Below are positions 56,598 through 57,597 of a stretch of DNA of 57,597 bases, piece by piece. The stretch covers positions 1 through 57,597 of the forward strand of contig CAIVJW010000031.1 of assembly GCA_903906315.1 (NCBI GenBank), given 5' to 3'. The first letter of the stretch is position 1. Every line of letters begins with the position of its first letter. Below the pieces are notes generated by a model. That model saw only the letters and a list, made by a program, of their open reading frames with translations. It was not told the origin of the DNA and did no database searches. A program made the translations under genes and the position numbers. The DNA is from an uncultured delta proteobacterium. Its GTDB lineage: Bacteria; Myxococcota_A; Polyangia; Polyangiales; Polyangiaceae.

Positions 56598-57597
56598 ATG
56601 AAGATCACCTGCCAGTCCTGCGAATCGAAGTACACCGTCTCGGACGAGAAGGTCCAAGGCAAGACGGTCAAGATCAAGTGCCGCAAGTGCGGAGCGACCA
56701 TCCTCGTCAGCAGCACCGGCGTGACGATGGCCGGGGCGACGCCGGCGGGGGTCGACGCTCCGTCGCACGGGGCGGCCGCCGCGACCGGGGCGGGCGAGGA
56801 GCCGACCTACTCGGTCAACGTGGCCGAGGGCGATCAGCGCACGATGACCCTCGCGGAGATCGTCGCCGCGTACGGCCAGTCGGTCATCGCCAGCGAGACG
56901 TACGTCTGGGCCGACGGAATGGCGGACTGGACCCCGCTGGCGAGCGTCGACGCGATCGTGCGAGCGCTCAACGCGCCCGCCGCGGAGCCCGCGCAGGACG
57001 CGCCGCGCGCAGCGATGCGCCGCGAGGGCGGGCGGCGGGATCTCTTCGCGGGAGGCGTCGCGCCCGAGGCTGCCGCGGCTCCGCAGCCCGCGATTCCGGC
57101 AGGCGGCCTCTTCTCCGCGGCGGCGCCCCTGGTTGCTCCGGCCGTCGGCGGCGTCCCGGACACCTCGACGCTGTTCTCGCTCAGCGCGCTCACCGCGCGA
57201 TCGGCGACGCCGTCCTCGTCCGGCGCGGGCAGGACGACGGCGACCACGGACGACTCCGGACTCATCGATCTGCGCGCCCTCTCGGAGCGCGCGGCGACGG
57301 CCGGCGGCGCGGCCCCGGCGCCGATGCTGGACGACGGCCCCGGGCTGTTCCCGTTCGGCGCGCCGCCGTCGCCCGGCGATGCGCCGATCCTGGCCATGCC
57401 GACGGCCCCGCCGCCGAAGCCGAACAAGATGCCGATGTTCATCGGCGTCGGCGTGGCCGTCGCGGGCCTCGCGATCGCCGGCGCGTTCGTCGCCATGAAG
57501 CCGAAGCCGCTGCCGCCGCCCGCGCCCACGGCGGCGCAGACGGCCGAGGCCGCGCCCTCCGCGGCCCCGAGCGCGGCGCCGAGCGCGGAGGCCTCCG
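56598..57597 (+). CDS. AgmX-like zinc-ribbon/GYF_2 membrane protein, 3' end cut
   Basis: At least 333 residues from ATG 56598, still open at the right edge. An MJ0042 zinc ribbon (MKITCQSCESKY, then IKCRKCG, residues 1-40) is followed by a GYF_2-like domain (about 72-125, TYVWADGMADWTPL). A long Ala/Pro-rich linker leads to a membrane helix near 277-295 and a Pro/Ala tail. This is the architecture of AgmX-type gliding proteins; an AgmX/PglI domain may follow beyond the window. TAGCGT at 56558-56563 is a possible -10 box. Confidence 0.8.
   Translation, partial: MKITCQSCESKYTVSDEKVQGKTVKIKCRKCGATILVSSTGVTMAGATPAGVDAPSHGAAAATGAGEEPTYSVNVAEGDQRTMTLAEIVAAYGQSVIASETYVWADGMADWTPLASVDAIVRALNAPAAEPAQDAPRAAMRREGGRRDLFAGGVAPEAAAAPQPAIPAGGLFSAAAPLVAPAVGGVPDTSTLFSLSALTARSATPSSSGAGRTTATTDDSGLIDLRALSERAATAGGAAPAPMLDDGPGLFPFGAPPSPGDAPILAMPTAPPPKPNKMPMFIGVGVAVAGLAIAGAFVAMKPKPLPPPAPTAAQTAEAAPSAAPSAAPSAEAS

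Overview
The window looks like chromosomal DNA from a myxobacterium, most likely of the Polyangiales (Sorangium/Polyangium-type). Base composition is very GC-rich, with G or C at almost every third codon position. Several eukaryote-like Ser/Thr kinases carry a single membrane segment. There are also AgmX/PglI-type proteins, cysteine-rich secreted lipoproteins, a PilZ protein and many lipoproteins without named families. No rRNA, tRNA or CRISPR array was seen.

Layout. 1-69 is the start of an IS transposase running off the left edge. 236-5867 holds a papain-like secreted protease, the lysine/DAP genes dapD-dapE, a degenerate histidine kinase and a lipoprotein. 6000-11768 holds a MshEN/GAF-like/HEAT protein, a strong bidirectional terminator and an unusual triple DsbA-like thiol oxidoreductase. 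11927-20023 holds a double-domain Ser/Thr kinase, a MATE exporter and a TRAP transporter of the TatT type (tatT-dctQ-dctM) with no substrate-binding P gene beside it. 20195-26197 is a second Ser/Thr kinase followed by a TPR-like secreted protein, two Cys-rich lipoproteins and a membrane protein. 27605-26292 is ahcY, coupled to an ArsR-methyltransferase regulator.

28865-34270 is the most interesting locus. An NrtR-like Nudix/winged-helix regulator, whose start codon lies inside an operator-like palindrome, is followed on the same strand by a PP2C phosphatase, an atypical zinc-ribbon protein kinase, a nicotinamidase-like cysteine hydrolase and a VWA protein. The last four amount to a YegK-YegI-YegL-like phosphoregulation triad with an NAD-salvage enzyme inserted and an NAD-metabolite-type regulator at its head.

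35360-42070 carries an M16 peptidase, a membrane-anchored PpiC/SurA isomerase, a PilZ protein and a DinG-family helicase. 42261-46753 is a four-subunit 2-oxoacid:ferredoxin oxidoreductase operon preceded by a P-loop NTPase and followed by a truncated, active-site-altered pyruvate-kinase-like protein; a ferritin-like protein lies convergently. 47523-54841 is a surface-polysaccharide-like group (two GT4 glycosyltransferases, an epimerase, a Gfo/Idh oxidoreductase). It is interrupted by about 2.5 kb holding an AgmX/PglI protein, a truncated cytochrome c, a DoxX protein, a long palindromic repeat and a frameshifted copy of the first glycosyltransferase tail. The window ends with a dihydropyrimidinase and the start of an AgmX-like protein.

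A recurring regulatory theme is a TANNNT-type -10 box lying only 6-10 bases before the start codon with no ribosome-binding site, which implies many leaderless mRNAs. This rule was used to settle several start codons.
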